Source of the DNA: a virus | Length of the DNA: 44,326 nucleotides | IMG/VR virus record: IMGVR_UViG_3300005518_000010 | Location: 1-44,326 of that record | Reading direction: 5' to 3' (one strand) | In this document: positions 15,275-24,568 of the stretch, one piece after another | Position numbering within the stretch: the stretch's first letter is position 1 | Layout of the letters: every line of letters starts with the position of its first letter | The notes under the pieces: generated by a model | Database searches by the model: none | What the model saw: the letters and a program-made list of their open reading frames with translations, nothing else | Told to the model about the DNA's origin: nothing | Position numbers and translations under genes: made by a program

Positions 15275-18200
15275 GAAGCCAGCATATTCCGCGTGCCAAC
15301 TGCCCGCTTTTCAAGCTCGCGCAGCTGGCGGATCATCGCGTTATACCAGTCAAGTCGGCCTTGGGCCGCAAAGTCCGGTCGTAGCCGGACCAACCGGCGG
15401 CGGATGACCGCCAAATCGGCTTTCGATATGTCGACTACTGCCGCCAAGACTGGATCGCCAGTGAGCGTGTCGGCCCCGCGGAGATACCCGCTGAAGTCGC
15501 CCCACAGACCATAGGGAACCTTCGGATCGAAGAATGGATCCGCAAAATCGCCGAAGTTCCCGCCGAAGTCGATGGCCGCGATCCGACCGTCAGGCAGGCG
15601 GATCCAGTTGCCTGTGTTCCGATCGCCACCATATGTCAGGTAGTCCGCGAGCCCGATCAGCCGGCCATCATCCGAGTCGAGAATGGCCCGCGGGACCGTT
15701 GCGCCGTAAGAGACGATGTCATCTCCCAGGGTGCCGTCAATGTACTCAATCGCTGCTGTGCGGCGGTCGAATCGCAGAACGGCTGGGGCACGAACTCCGA
15801 GCGCATCGAACACGCGTGACGCGAGTTCTTCTTGAGTGACGAGCAAGCGGCCTTCGCTGTTGTTCGGGTAGACCTTGCGCACAACCATGCGGCCGTCTAG
15901 GTCTACCTCGATAGTCGTATGGCCTTGCGCGCCTCCACCCACCGAACGGACGCGCAGTGCACCGCCAGCGTTGATGATGTCATCGACTTCACGCCGTCGC
16001 GCTTCGTAGGCCGCAGGACTCCAGGTCTTCGGGGTGGTGGGTTTTGGCACGATCGCCGTAACCCGGGCCTTCTCCACCTGCAGCACCGTGCCGTCCGGCA
16101 ACGTCAACGTCGACCCGCGCCGCACCACAACCACCTGAGCACCGGCCGGGATCTTCGCCGTGGACTCCATCGTGGCCGGGTCGAACTTGACCTTCGCGCC
16201 CGCGCGGGAGATCGGCTTAACCTTCGCCTTCGTTCCTGCCCGGGTCAACGCGGTGCGCAACGCGGTCGGCTCACCGGACGCGAGCGCGGCACGCAACGCC
16301 TTCACAACGTCCGGGTCGACGGCCACCGCAGCGTCCAGCCGTTCGCGGATGGCCGCCTTCGTCGCCTTGCCGGAGATCAGTTCGTCCACTTCGGCGAGCA
16401 GCTTGGCGGTGCCGGTGCGGGACTCGATCAGCGCGGTGCGCTCGGCCGCAGCCGCACGCAACGCCTTCGCCTCAGCTGCAGCACGCTGCGCCGGGGACAT
16501 GCGCAGCGCCTCAACCAGTTGCGCCTTGGTCGCCTTCGCCGGCAGGAACGTGACGCCCTGGTCGGCGGCCATGGTGCGGAGTTGGGCGACGGGGAGCTTG
16601 GCCAGGTCGGGGGCGACAGTGCGGGACGGCGTCACACCAAAGTCCGCCAGACGCAGCGGCGAATCGCCCTTCTTCAGCACTCGCCAAGGGATCTGCTGCC
16701 GGGCAAGTGCAGCAATCGTGGCCTGGTCGGGCGCCTGGCTGAAGACAACACCTGCGATGTCTTCAGCCCGGATGCCACCATGGATCTGAGCCTCGACATA
16801 ACCGCGCCGAGTCCAGTCCGGTTCGGTGATCTGCTTCAGGTCGCGGAAGCCCAGAGACTCGGCGGTCGGAGCATCCACGGGCGTCGGGCGCAGGAAACCA
16901 ATCTCGTCCAGGCTGTCGCCGACCGTCGCCGTGGTTCGAGCTCGGACCTCGGGCTTCAGGACGATCTGAATCTGGCCATACGAACTGAGGACGTCTTCCT
17001 GACCCTCGAGTTCGCGGATGCCCGGGATCCTGCGCCCAGCGGCGAGCGCCGGCTCAACGTCATTGATCGCGACATACCCATAGACCGGCCGCTCGGCAAC
17101 CGGAATACCGACAGGCACACCCATGACGGTTTCGCCAAGCTCACGACGCTCATGCGAAACCGACAAGCCCGGAGCGCGCCGACCCGTCTCGAATGACGTC
17201 TTGAACCGGCCGCTGGCCAGAATGTCCTGCAGGCCGTTCTCGCCACGGCGAACGACGATCGGCTTCCCGTCGAACAGCGCCTTTAGTTCGGTCGCGACCC
17301 TCGCCCGATATTCAGTCGGCGTCAGGCCAGCCTTCTTCGCGGCCCGGCCGATCTCTCGCCGGATGCTGGCGTCCTGCACCGCGCGCTCGACGAAGGCACG
17401 CTCGCGCTCGTAGATGCGCTGCAGCCACGCCGCGTCCGCAGCACTGAGGTTGCCAGACGTCGATATGGATCCGAGCCGGTCCTGAACCGTGGCAAAGATT
17501 TGCGGATCGCGTCCAACCAGACGGGCGACGCGAGCCTGTTCATCGGCAGTAAGGCTCGTTTCGAGCTTCGCCAAGAGTCCAGCCCTCGGCTTTGCCGTCG
17601 GCACACCCTCGTCCAGTAGCCGCACAATGTCGGCCTTCTTCGCCCCCGCCGGGATGGTGACACCACGCTCGCGGGCCAAGGTGCGCAACTGCGGGACGGT
17701 CATACGCGACAGGGGTACCGCCGCCTGGACGCCCGAGCGCAGTGCGGCCATCTCCGCCTTGGCCTGATCGGTTAGGAAGTAGCGAGTTACGGTCTGCTGT
17801 GCACGACCGGCGACAGTCTCACCGGTCAGCCGGCCGGCCTCTTTCCGCACTAGCCCCTGCGAAACGAGCGCGTCCAGATCCTCAGAGAGCCCAATTGCGG
17901 TGCCGGGATCGGCCTCTATCCGGGCCAAGAGATCGGCCTTGGCCCGCCTCGTCGCCAACCGGCCGCCAGCCAAACTGGGCAGATTGGCGAGATCAGACGC
18001 GGCGGCGACCGGTCGCACGCCTGCGGCCTCAAGAATCCGAACTATGTCCGACTTCGCCGATAGCGGCGGGATGGTGACGCCGTGCTGACGAGCCAGGTCC
18101 CGCAACTGCGGGACGGTCATCGAGTTCAGCCCGCTGGCCGCACCCCGAGCCGGGAACCGTGCCACCGGCCCGCCGAGCGCGGTGAACCCGCCGGCCCGGT

Positions 18201-19956
18201 ACTCCCGCTCCAACACCTCGACGATGCGACGCGACGCCAGCGACGCCTGTTCGCCGCGGAGCATCACGTCGGTGAACGCCTCGGCGATCATCTCGTGCGT
18301 GTCTTTGGACGCGTAGGCGGAGATTTCCCGCTGGATGAACTCGTCGGTCAGCAGGTCGGCCTGATACGACAAGGTCTCCACCCGCAGCAGAACCTCGGCG
18401 TGGATCCGCTCCCCGAGGTTGTCCATGTCGAGGATGTGGCCGAACTCGTGGATAGCTACGGCGGTCGGGTTTCCGGCGCCGCGGGTGTTCCAGCCGGCGG
18501 GGCCCAGCCGCCACCCATCGACATCGGCGCTTAAGTTGTGCAGCAGTGCCGGACGGTTGGCGGTGTTCGCCCAGCGCGCGTTGAAGTGGATCGCGCCGCC
18601 GCCAGCCTCAGCAAACTCCTTCTCCGATAAGTTGAAAACGAACCGGATCTCGTTAAGCCGCGCATCGGGGAAGCGTTCCAACCCGCGCAGCACACCCTCG
18701 GCGTATTCGCGCCCGGTCGCCAACGACGTGCCTGGCGGAATATCGATCAACACGTGGCGGCCGGTGAGACCACGAATCTCCGCTCGCCACGCATTCTCCA
18801 GCTGTGTGGTCGTCTTCGCCCGCATCAACGCCGGACGGACCGTGACCGGCTCGCCAGCGGGGCCGAGCAGACCGCCCGGACCGGGCAACGACGGGCGTCG
18901 GGTAATCGGCGGCACCGGCGGCAAGCCCAACGCCTCAAACCGCGCATGCACGTCGGCGAACAGTTCCTCGACCGTCGGCAACACCCGCGGCGGATCGACC
19001 AGGTAGCCGTTGCGGTACAGCAGCGCCAACGCCTCGTCCCGGTTGTCCCCGGCGATGCGGTAGATCTCGTTCGTGGTCAGCCGCGGCTGACCCTTCAGCC
19101 GCGCGCCGGCCTGGCCCAGCCGGGTCGTGCCTTCGAGGGTGGTGCCATCGGGACGGCGGACCCGGCGACGGCCCGTGCCCGGCACATACATGCCGCGCTG
19201 GGCGTTGACGACCTGGTTCAGGTCCGCGCCCTCGGCGATGGCCCGCTGGTCGGCCTTGGTAAAGCCCGCGCGGGTGCGTTGCGACGCCGTCATCCGGTCA
19301 TAGATCTGCTGCGGAGACTTCGCCTTACGGGCCTTACGCCGACCTGACGGGACGTGCACACAGTCGCAGCGGGGATGACGGAGGAAGCCGGCGTTCCACT
19401 CGTATTCCTTGCCGGCCAGGATCAGGCACCGGGCGCACGAGTTGCCAACCGCCAGACGGGTGTAGCCGGTCGCCGCGCGGTGGGATGTGAGCGCCACCTG
19501 GTCGGCCAGGCGGCCGGCGTCGGCGACCTCCGTACGCACGATCATGTCCAGGTTCGACCGGCCCATGCCCATCGCCCGACTGAGGTCGATGCCGTCGGAG
19601 ATGGACGACAGCGTGATGAAAGCCGGGTGCGTAAACAGCGACATCAGCGACCCGCCCTCGGCGGAAACCCCGGCGAAGCCGGCCGGGTCGACCGCCGAAA
19701 CCGCCTCTTCGGTGACGTCCTGCGCGCCGAGCGCCGCCGACACATACGGGTCGGCTGAGCGGGCCGCACCCAACTGCGCACCGGACACGACGGCGGTGAG
19801 CTCGGGCACCTGTGCAGCCCACGAGTTGACGATGTCGTTCGGGTTGACCTCGGACCACATCTGCCCGGCCACCTCGGCCGACGCGCCGACGAACACCTCG
19901 CGCTGGCTGTAGTGATCCAGGCTCAGGTCGTTAAGCTGCTGCGCTGGCGCGGCCAC
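15271..19956 (-). CDS. Giant MuF-type capsid polyprotein with protease, DUF3626-like and kinase-like domains
   Basis: This 1,561-residue protein begins with GTG 19956, overlapping the portal by 26 nt. Residues 1-320 are MuF: helical, with NSCARC (174, 177) and CDC-H (197-201). Residues 370-590 hold a metalloprotease-like domain with HEFGH (503-507) and a HEMIAEAF helix (554-561) for the third ligand. SAP-like units MTVPQLRxLARxxGVTIP occur at 613, 752 and 1121. Residues 895-1105 resemble DUF3626 (RGENGLQDILASGRF, YGYVAINDVE, VGDSLDEIG, YVEAQIHG). Residues 1330-1480 look kinase-like: Gly-rich loop GGGAQG, K1361, GGDRNTGN (D1445, N1450), IDFG (D1463). The MuF part is normally in the capsid. Toxin-bearing MuF proteins are known in temperate phages, but this stack is far longer than an ordinary MuF head protein. 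Confidence 0.85.
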   Translation of the reverse strand: MAAPAQQLNDLSLDHYSQREVFVGASAEVAGQMWSEVNPNDIVNSWAAQVPELTAVVSGAQLGAARSADPYVSAALGAQDVTEEAVSAVDPAGFAGVSAEGGSLMSLFTHPAFITLSSISDGIDLSRAMGMGRSNLDMIVRTEVADAGRLADQVALTSHRAATGYTRLAVGNSCARCLILAGKEYEWNAGFLRHPRCDCVHVPSGRRKARKAKSPQQIYDRMTASQRTRAGFTKADQRAIAEGADLNQVVNAQRGMYVPGTGRRRVRRPDGTTLEGTTRLGQAGARLKGQPRLTTNEIYRIAGDNRDEALALLYRNGYLVDPPRVLPTVEELFADVHARFEALGLPPVPPITRRPSLPGPGGLLGPAGEPVTVRPALMRAKTTTQLENAWRAEIRGLTGRHVLIDIPPGTSLATGREYAEGVLRGLERFPDARLNEIRFVFNLSEKEFAEAGGGAIHFNARWANTANRPALLHNLSADVDGWRLGPAGWNTRGAGNPTAVAIHEFGHILDMDNLGERIHAEVLLRVETLSYQADLLTDEFIQREISAYASKDTHEMIAEAFTDVMLRGEQASLASRRIVEVLEREYRAGGFTALGGPVARFPARGAASGLNSMTVPQLRDLARQHGVTIPPLSAKSDIVRILEAAGVRPVAAASDLANLPSLAGGRLATRRAKADLLARIEADPGTAIGLSEDLDALVSQGLVRKEAGRLTGETVAGRAQQTVTRYFLTDQAKAEMAALRSGVQAAVPLSRMTVPQLRTLARERGVTIPAGAKKADIVRLLDEGVPTAKPRAGLLAKLETSLTADEQARVARLVGRDPQIFATVQDRLGSISTSGNLSAADAAWLQRIYERERAFVERAVQDASIRREIGRAAKKAGLTPTEYRARVATELKALFDGKPIVVRRGENGLQDILASGRFKTSFETGRRAPGLSVSHERRELGETVMGVPVGIPVAERPVYGYVAINDVEPALAAGRRIPGIRELEGQEDVLSSYGQIQIVLKPEVRARTTATVGDSLDEIGFLRPTPVDAPTAESLGFRDLKQITEPDWTRRGYVEAQIHGGIRAEDIAGVVFSQAPDQATIAALARQQIPWRVLKKGDSPLRLADFGVTPSRTVAPDLAKLPVAQLRTMAADQGVTFLPAKATKAQLVEALRMSPAQRAAAEAKALRAAAAERTALIESRTGTAKLLAEVDELISGKATKAAIRERLDAAVAVDPDVVKALRAALASGEPTALRTALTRAGTKAKVKPISRAGAKVKFDPATMESTAKIPAGAQVVVVRRGSTLTLPDGTVLQVEKARVTAIVPKPTTPKTWSPAAYEARRREVDDIINAGGALRVRSVGGGAQGHTTIEVDLDGRMVVRKVYPNNSEGRLLVTQEELASRVFDALGVRAPAVLRFDRRTAAIEYIDGTLGDDIVSYGATVPRAILDSDDGRLIGLADYLTYGGDRNTGNWIRLPDGRIAAIDFGGNFGDFADPFFDPKVPYGLWGDFSGYLRGADTLTGDPVLAAVVDISKADLAVIRRRLVRLRPDFAAQGRLDWYNAMIRQLRELEKRAVGTRNMLAS

Positions 19957-21472
19957 GTGGCGGCCCTATCGCCGGCTTCGCCGGCTTCGCGGGCTCGCCG
20001 GCGAGCGCGTTGGCGAGCATGCCCGCCGGTGCCTTGGCCGCCTCCGAGTCCCGCATCTCCAACATCCGCAGGACTTCAGGCTGAGACAGCCCGTACCGTT
20101 CGGCGATCCACTGGAACGGGAAGCCCAACGCGCCCAACTTCTGCAACGCGTCCACCAGCTGCGCCTCGGACCGGTTCTCCGCGTCCTTCCACACGACCTG
20201 GCCGAACCGGCACTGGTCGGCGATCTTCTTCTCGTCCCGCACCAGCGCGAACATGCGGAACACCTCACGCGCGGGCGGGGAGAAGAAGATGTGCTGCTCG
20301 TTGACCTTAGCCACCAGCCCCGCCTCGGCAGCCTTCATGCCCTCGGCGTTGACGTTGACCATGCCCTTACCCAGGATCAGGTAATGCGGCGGCGTGCGGG
20401 TCTGCGCCGCAATGTGCGTCACCGCGGTCTCGATCACGCCGGTGAACACGTCCAACTTTGCCGCGTCCCACTGGCCGATCTTCGCGTTCTGACCGGTCAA
20501 CCAGAGGATCCGGTCCTTCGCCAACTCCTTCAGGTCGACGGTCTGCTCGCCGACCTTGTTGCCGGTCGCGTCGAGGATCGGGATTTTCGGCGGCTCCTGA
20601 CCCATCACGACCCGCGCCGGCATCGACGCGAAGTCGGCGGCGGTGAACAGATACGCCCACAGCAGATTCACTGCGTCCTGCATGGCGATCGTGCCGGCGA
20701 TGTCCGACAGCGGATCGGAGCCCAGCATGGGCCGGTTGGGGAACTCCACAATCGGCACGACACCCAGCGGGTTGGGCATCAGGTTCGGCTCGCCGCGCAC
20801 CTCGCGCGGCTTCCAGCCCGAATCGTCCCGCGTCGCAACAGCCAGCCCGGATGTGGTGGCGAAGAACTCGTAGCCCTGCGCGCCGGGCGGGATGGCCCCG
20901 GCCGGTTTCTGCTCCGTGTGCCGGTTGGGCCGCTGCCACTTCCACACCTGATCGTCGGTGTAGAGGGTCGCGTACTCGTCATCCTCGTCGCACCACGTCT
21001 TCAGCGCCGCGGTGCGCCGCCCGGGACGTTCGGCGTCGTAGTCGACGATGACCTGGTCGGCGCGTTCCCACGTCGCGACCGGCTCGTCATCCTCGCCGCC
21101 CCACACCAGCACATACGAACGGCGGGCGATGATCGAGTGAAGGAAGCCCTGCGACGACTGGGCCTCCATGTCGTTGGCCTGCCAGTCCCGCCACAGGTCC
21201 TTCTCCGTGTCCGACACGGCCGGGTCCTCATCCAGGCGGAACCCGTCGATCCGCAGCCGCTCAGACGACGAGTTCGCCACCGGAGCACACCAGTTGTCGG
21301 AGAAGTCCCGGTACCGGTCGGCGTGGTACTCCGACCATTTCTCGGTGGCGAACCGCAGCCGCTGCACCCCGCGGTAGTACGCCTCCGCCACGCTGATTAG
21401 CCCTCGGCGTTCGGCGAGCCGGCCGTGGAGCTTCTTCACCAGGACCAGAGCGTCGTCGGCGGAGATCGTCAC
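19931..21472 (-). CDS. Portal protein (SPP1 gp6-like)
   Basis: This is a 513-residue portal from GTG 21472 (TISADDALVLVKKLHGRL follows); a longer frame upstream is Arg-rich and overlaps the terminase. Sequence markers are YYRGVQRLRFATEKW, DFSDNWCAPVANSSSERLRI and GVVPIVEFPNRPMLG, then SDIAGTIAMQDAVNLLWAYL, all typical of the SPP1 gp6-like portal family. The C-terminal part (EGMKAAEAGLVAKVNEQH, later helices) forms the crown. It forms a dodecameric ring through which DNA is packaged and the MuF protein is placed inside the head. Terminase, portal and MuF are in the usual order. Confidence 0.9.
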   Translation of the reverse strand: MTISADDALVLVKKLHGRLAERRGLISVAEAYYRGVQRLRFATEKWSEYHADRYRDFSDNWCAPVANSSSERLRIDGFRLDEDPAVSDTEKDLWRDWQANDMEAQSSQGFLHSIIARRSYVLVWGGEDDEPVATWERADQVIVDYDAERPGRRTAALKTWCDEDDEYATLYTDDQVWKWQRPNRHTEQKPAGAIPPGAQGYEFFATTSGLAVATRDDSGWKPREVRGEPNLMPNPLGVVPIVEFPNRPMLGSDPLSDIAGTIAMQDAVNLLWAYLFTAADFASMPARVVMGQEPPKIPILDATGNKVGEQTVDLKELAKDRILWLTGQNAKIGQWDAAKLDVFTGVIETAVTHIAAQTRTPPHYLILGKGMVNVNAEGMKAAEAGLVAKVNEQHIFFSPPAREVFRMFALVRDEKKIADQCRFGQVVWKDAENRSEAQLVDALQKLGALGFPFQWIAERYGLSQPEVLRMLEMRDSEAAKAPAGMLANALAGEPAKPAKPAIGPPRGRASAAA

Positions 21473-21482
21473 AGTCGACCCC

Positions 21483-23120
21483 CTAAGCCCCGTATGCGTA
21501 GCTGGCCGATGGCCACAGTCCGTCCGCCGTGCAGTCGAAAGCGGCCTCGCGCGCGAGCGCGGAGGACATGACAGCGTCAATCTTGTTCCGGCTCACCGGC
21601 CGGTCCTTGCGGATCAACACACCCTGCGGCCGGTGGTCCATCTGCGCGTTGCCGATGTGCCGCGACGTCACCGGACACCCGTCGTGGATGAACGCCTTGG
21701 CCATCACGTCGGTACGCAGGCGCTCCAACGCCTCGGCCATCTGCCTCGGCCGCCACGTCGCCCAGCGCAACACAACCTTGTCGCCGAACCGCGACGCCCA
21801 CTCGTCAATCTCCGACTGCCAGTACGGCGGGTCGGCGTAGAGCCGGACCACCTGGTAACGCTCGAACAGCTCCGCCACAGCGGCGTTTACCTCATGCCGG
21901 GGTGTGTAGCCGCCGTACTGGGACGGATCCCAGATCATCGGCTTGCCGCCGGCCCGAAACGTCGGCGTGAACTGGTAGCCGTCCTGCGTCTCGCAGCGAA
22001 TCACAGTCCAGTCGTCGGAGTCCGCGCCGTCGAACCCGACGCAGATCGGCACCCAACCCGGCACCGGCCTCGACGGCACCGTGGGCGGGCCGAGCTTGTC
22101 CCAGTCGATGCGCCGAAGCCACGTGTCGTCACCCGGCACGACCTGGTTCAGGTAGAACCGGCGCGACATGCCCTCGCGCGTGCGCGGGTCCATGATCTCG
22201 GCGACGTGCCGGTCAAGGTCCAGCCAGGTCGAATCGCCCCGGGCGGCGGTCAGACCGGCCCGCAACCGCACCGGGTCGGACATGTCGATCTCCGGCGACT
22301 CGAGCGAGTCATACAGGAAGTCGGCCTTCGCCCGGCCGGTCAGTGACGACTCGTGTGCCTCGAAGTCGAGCTCCGCGTCAGACCCCTCGCCGGGGTTGTG
22401 CGCGTTGTTGATCGACAGGGCGCGGGCGTCACCGCCGCGGGCCTTCGTGTTGTTGCGGGCGATGACCTCAGCCATCGCCAGGCCGTCGTTGTTCTCCAGC
22501 CAGTTCTGCGTCTCGTTCTTCAGCGAGAACGTCGTCCGCTTACCCTCAAGCGCCCGCGGCGAGGAGGTGACCGCCTCGAGTAACCCGTTACGGGTGTAGA
22601 TGATCTCCTTGCCGAGGTCGATGCCGTACTCGGCGATCGCATCGTCGGAGAACAGCGACGGGAACAGCCGCATCGTGTTCTTCGTCTGATCCAGCGACAC
22701 GGCCGCGGTGATGACCCACGGCGAAGGGTGGGCAACCGCCAGCGGCTCGTTGTTCGGCCCCCAGCCGGCGAACCGGCACGGCCCACACAGCTCCACCGCG
22801 CAGATCGTCGCCCCGACCGGGTCCTTGCCCCAGCCCTTCATCCGCCGCAACATGCCGCGGCGGTAGACGAACCGGCCAGCCTCGTCGACCGCGTACCACC
22901 ACAGGATGAAGCGGGCCTGCTCGTCGGTGTAACGCCACGGCTTGCCGGCGTCCGGGCCGTCCGAATGACGCAACCACCGGGCCGTCCACGCCAACGCCTG
23001 CCAGCCCAGAGTCGACGGCGGGAGGATGAACTTGCCGTGCGGGCCGCGCTCCCACGTCGGACCGATACAGACAGGCTCAACCGGCGAGGCGTTCGCGGTA
23101 CTCGGCAAGGGACGGGACAC
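21483..23120 (-). CDS. terL: Terminase large subunit
   Basis: The protein is 545 residues from GTG 23120, which follows GGAGGAGG at 9 nt and overlaps the small subunit by 44 nt. Residues 94-100 (KGWGKDP) look like the ATPase P-loop, with WWYAVDEAGRF before and LSLDQTKNT-like (AAVSLDQTKNTMRLF) motor sequence after. The nuclease half carries CVGFDGADSDDWTVI, VVRLYADPPYW and RNKIDAVMSSALA, which supply the acidic metal-binding residues. It cleaves and pumps phage DNA into the prohead. It belongs to the actinophage group of TerL proteins. Confidence 0.92.
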   Translation of the reverse strand: MSRPLPSTANASPVEPVCIGPTWERGPHGKFILPPSTLGWQALAWTARWLRHSDGPDAGKPWRYTDEQARFILWWYAVDEAGRFVYRRGMLRRMKGWGKDPVGATICAVELCGPCRFAGWGPNNEPLAVAHPSPWVITAAVSLDQTKNTMRLFPSLFSDDAIAEYGIDLGKEIIYTRNGLLEAVTSSPRALEGKRTTFSLKNETQNWLENNDGLAMAEVIARNNTKARGGDARALSINNAHNPGEGSDAELDFEAHESSLTGRAKADFLYDSLESPEIDMSDPVRLRAGLTAARGDSTWLDLDRHVAEIMDPRTREGMSRRFYLNQVVPGDDTWLRRIDWDKLGPPTVPSRPVPGWVPICVGFDGADSDDWTVIRCETQDGYQFTPTFRAGGKPMIWDPSQYGGYTPRHEVNAAVAELFERYQVVRLYADPPYWQSEIDEWASRFGDKVVLRWATWRPRQMAEALERLRTDVMAKAFIHDGCPVTSRHIGNAQMDHRPQGVLIRKDRPVSRNKIDAVMSSALAREAAFDCTADGLWPSASYAYGA

Positions 23121-23487
23121 CCTCCGGCACCTCCTCCGGCGCGGCCTTCTCGACCTTCATCCGAGCCCGCAGCCGGTCGGCATGGGTAGCACCCATCAGC
23201 GACTCGTTCTGCCGGATCTCGGCCATCAGAGACGCCGACGGGTGGCGGAAGTACTGGTCGACGAGCGGCACCATGACGCGCAGACGCTGCCAGTCCGTAG
23301 GGGTGAACACCTGCGTCTGAGGCGCCGACTCCCAGGTCCGGTACCACTCGCGCGTGCGCGCCAGCGTGCCGCGCAGGAACGGCTCAACCGGCTCGAGCTC
23401 GTCCTCTGTGGCCTTCACACTCACCTGGAGGCCCGCGTAGAGGTCGGCGTTGCGCCGGCGGCGGTTCTCTTTGGGCGGAGATGGCAC
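23077..23487 (-). CDS. terS: Terminase small subunit (P27-type)
   Basis: This 136-residue protein starts with GTG 23487 (PSPPKENRRRRNADLYAGLQ), a basic N-terminus for DNA binding. The central LARTREWYRTWESAPQTQVF and TDWQRLRVMVPLVDQYFRHP segments are typical of P27-family small terminases. It ends with an acidic EEVPEGVPSLAEYRERLAG tail and overlaps the large subunit. It recognises the packaging site, probably in the gap just upstream. Confidence 0.85.
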   Translation of the reverse strand: MPSPPKENRRRRNADLYAGLQVSVKATEDELEPVEPFLRGTLARTREWYRTWESAPQTQVFTPTDWQRLRVMVPLVDQYFRHPSASLMAEIRQNESLMGATHADRLRARMKVEKAAPEEVPEGVPSLAEYRERLAG

Positions 23488-23640
23488 GGGAAATCACCAG
23501 CTACTCAGAGTGACGGGGACAGTGGATCTTGGAAGGGTCTAGGCGTACAGAAACCGAGCTACCTCTCCGGCGGTTCGTCTTTGCCGGGCACTGGGAGGTA
23601 CCCCCCCACCCTTTTGCCCGACTTGTCCAGTCACAGAGAG
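23488..23640. other. Gap before the small terminase, cos/packaging site candidate
   Basis: This is a 153-bp non-coding stretch between the HNH gene and the small terminase. It contains GGTACCCCCCCACCC on the plus strand (C7 run at 23600-23606) and short hairpins, with no ORF. The HNH nuclease that borders it is the usual partner of TerL at cos sites. A cohesive-end site here is inferred from location only. I cannot locate the cut positions. Confidence 0.4.
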
Positions 23641-24024
23641 TCACGCCCGAGCCCATCCACCAGGCTGATGCTTCGATGTCTCAGCGTTGTGACAGTGCGC
23701 GCATAGCCCCCGCCCATGGGCGGGGTCGTTGGGGTCCATGCCCTGCTCGACCAACTCACGTCTGGACAGTGGGTAGTGGTCTGCCACCGTGCTGGGTGCT
23801 AGGCATCGCCGCCCATGTCCATGCCCCGTGGTGGTGCATGTGCATAGGGGATCGCGCGTGAGGACTGGCCCGCGGAAGTGCCTTGCGTGTCTCTCGTCGT
23901 AGCCCCGCTGCCGTGCTGTGCCTCGTGCCTGCTCTGCCTGCCCCTTGCATCGGGGGCATTGCCCCGCCCTGGGGATGAGGGCGGGGCATCCGGGCGTAGG
24001 ACAGACGCTCAACGCCCTACGCAT
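23641..24024 (-). CDS. HNH endonuclease next to the terminase
   Basis: This is a 127-residue nuclease. Zinc ligands come from CPTPGC and CPRC near the start; RQRGYDERHARHFRGPVL and TVADHYPLSRRELVEQGMDP hold the HNH histidines, and GLCAHCHNAETSKHQ the final HxxxH-like part. This is the terminase-associated HNH family of long-tailed phages, which assists TerL cleavage at cos. It lies just before the small terminase and after the Ig-like gene. No strong ribosome site is visible before ATG 24024. Confidence 0.85.
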   Translation of the reverse strand: MRRALSVCPTPGCPALIPRAGQCPRCKGQAEQARGTARQRGYDERHARHFRGPVLTRDPLCTCTTTGHGHGRRCLAPSTVADHYPLSRRELVEQGMDPNDPAHGRGLCAHCHNAETSKHQPGGWARA

Positions 24025-24029
24025 GGGGG

Positions 24030-24536
24030 CTACACGTCAGGGGTGACTTCTTCCTCGTCCCCGTCCACGAAGGTGAATGAGGCTGCGTCACCAGCGATGA
24101 CGTTGATGGCCTCGACCCGTTCGATGACAGCGCCCACGTCTGGGGTTGCGGTGAAGGTGAGGTTCGCTACGCCGACGGGGCCGACTGCTGCGATGACGCA
24201 GGAGCCGTCGCCGTTGTCGGTGAGGTTGACCAGGGCCGGGTCATCCACGGCGTAGGCCATGGTGCCGGCGAAGGTGGTGGCGTTGCCCATTTCGTCTACG
24301 GCGGAGGCTGACCGGGTGCGCTTCTTGTCGGCGTGCAGGTCCATGGTTACGAGTGCCTTTCCGGGTGCTGGTCTTGCGGTGGTGGTGCCCGGTGTGTGGT
24401 CTTCCGGGCGGGCTTTGGTCTCGGCGCCGTAGTGCACGGCGAAGCTGACGCGCTTGCCCTTGACTAGGCGGCGGGTCTGCAAGATGGTGTCGCCCTCGTC
24501 GGTGATCTGGCCGAGGGGCAGGTATTCGTTGAGGAT
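24030..24536 (-). CDS. Ig-like virion protein, apparent ATC start
   Basis: A strong site AAAGGAGG (24550-24543) lies 6 nt before ATC at 24536, and the frame from there reads ILNEYLPLGQITDEGDTILQ, a sensible protein start. No ATG or GTG exists in this frame between the upstream stop and the coding region; TTG at 24482 and a CTG are alternatives. That would give 168 residues (149 or 150 from TTG). Residues 60-150 have Ig-like beta content (ATTFAGTMAYAVDDPALV, VANLTFTATPDVG), and the end is acidic. The role may be head decoration or fibre. The start is unusual and the function is inferred from position. Confidence 0.6.
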   Translation of the reverse strand: MLNEYLPLGQITDEGDTILQTRRLVKGKRVSFAVHYGAETKARPEDHTPGTTTARPAPGKALVTMDLHADKKRTRSASAVDEMGNATTFAGTMAYAVDDPALVNLTDNGDGSCVIAAVGPVGVANLTFTATPDVGAVIERVEAINVIAGDAASFTFVDGDEEEVTPDV

Positions 24537-24568
24537 GGCCGGCCTCCTTTGGGGCGGTCCGGACAGCG

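Noticed and set aside
15919-17196. Long plus-strand frame (425 codons) within the MuF gene
   Set aside because: Arg/Leu/Gly-rich shadow of the MuF coding strand, with no motif.
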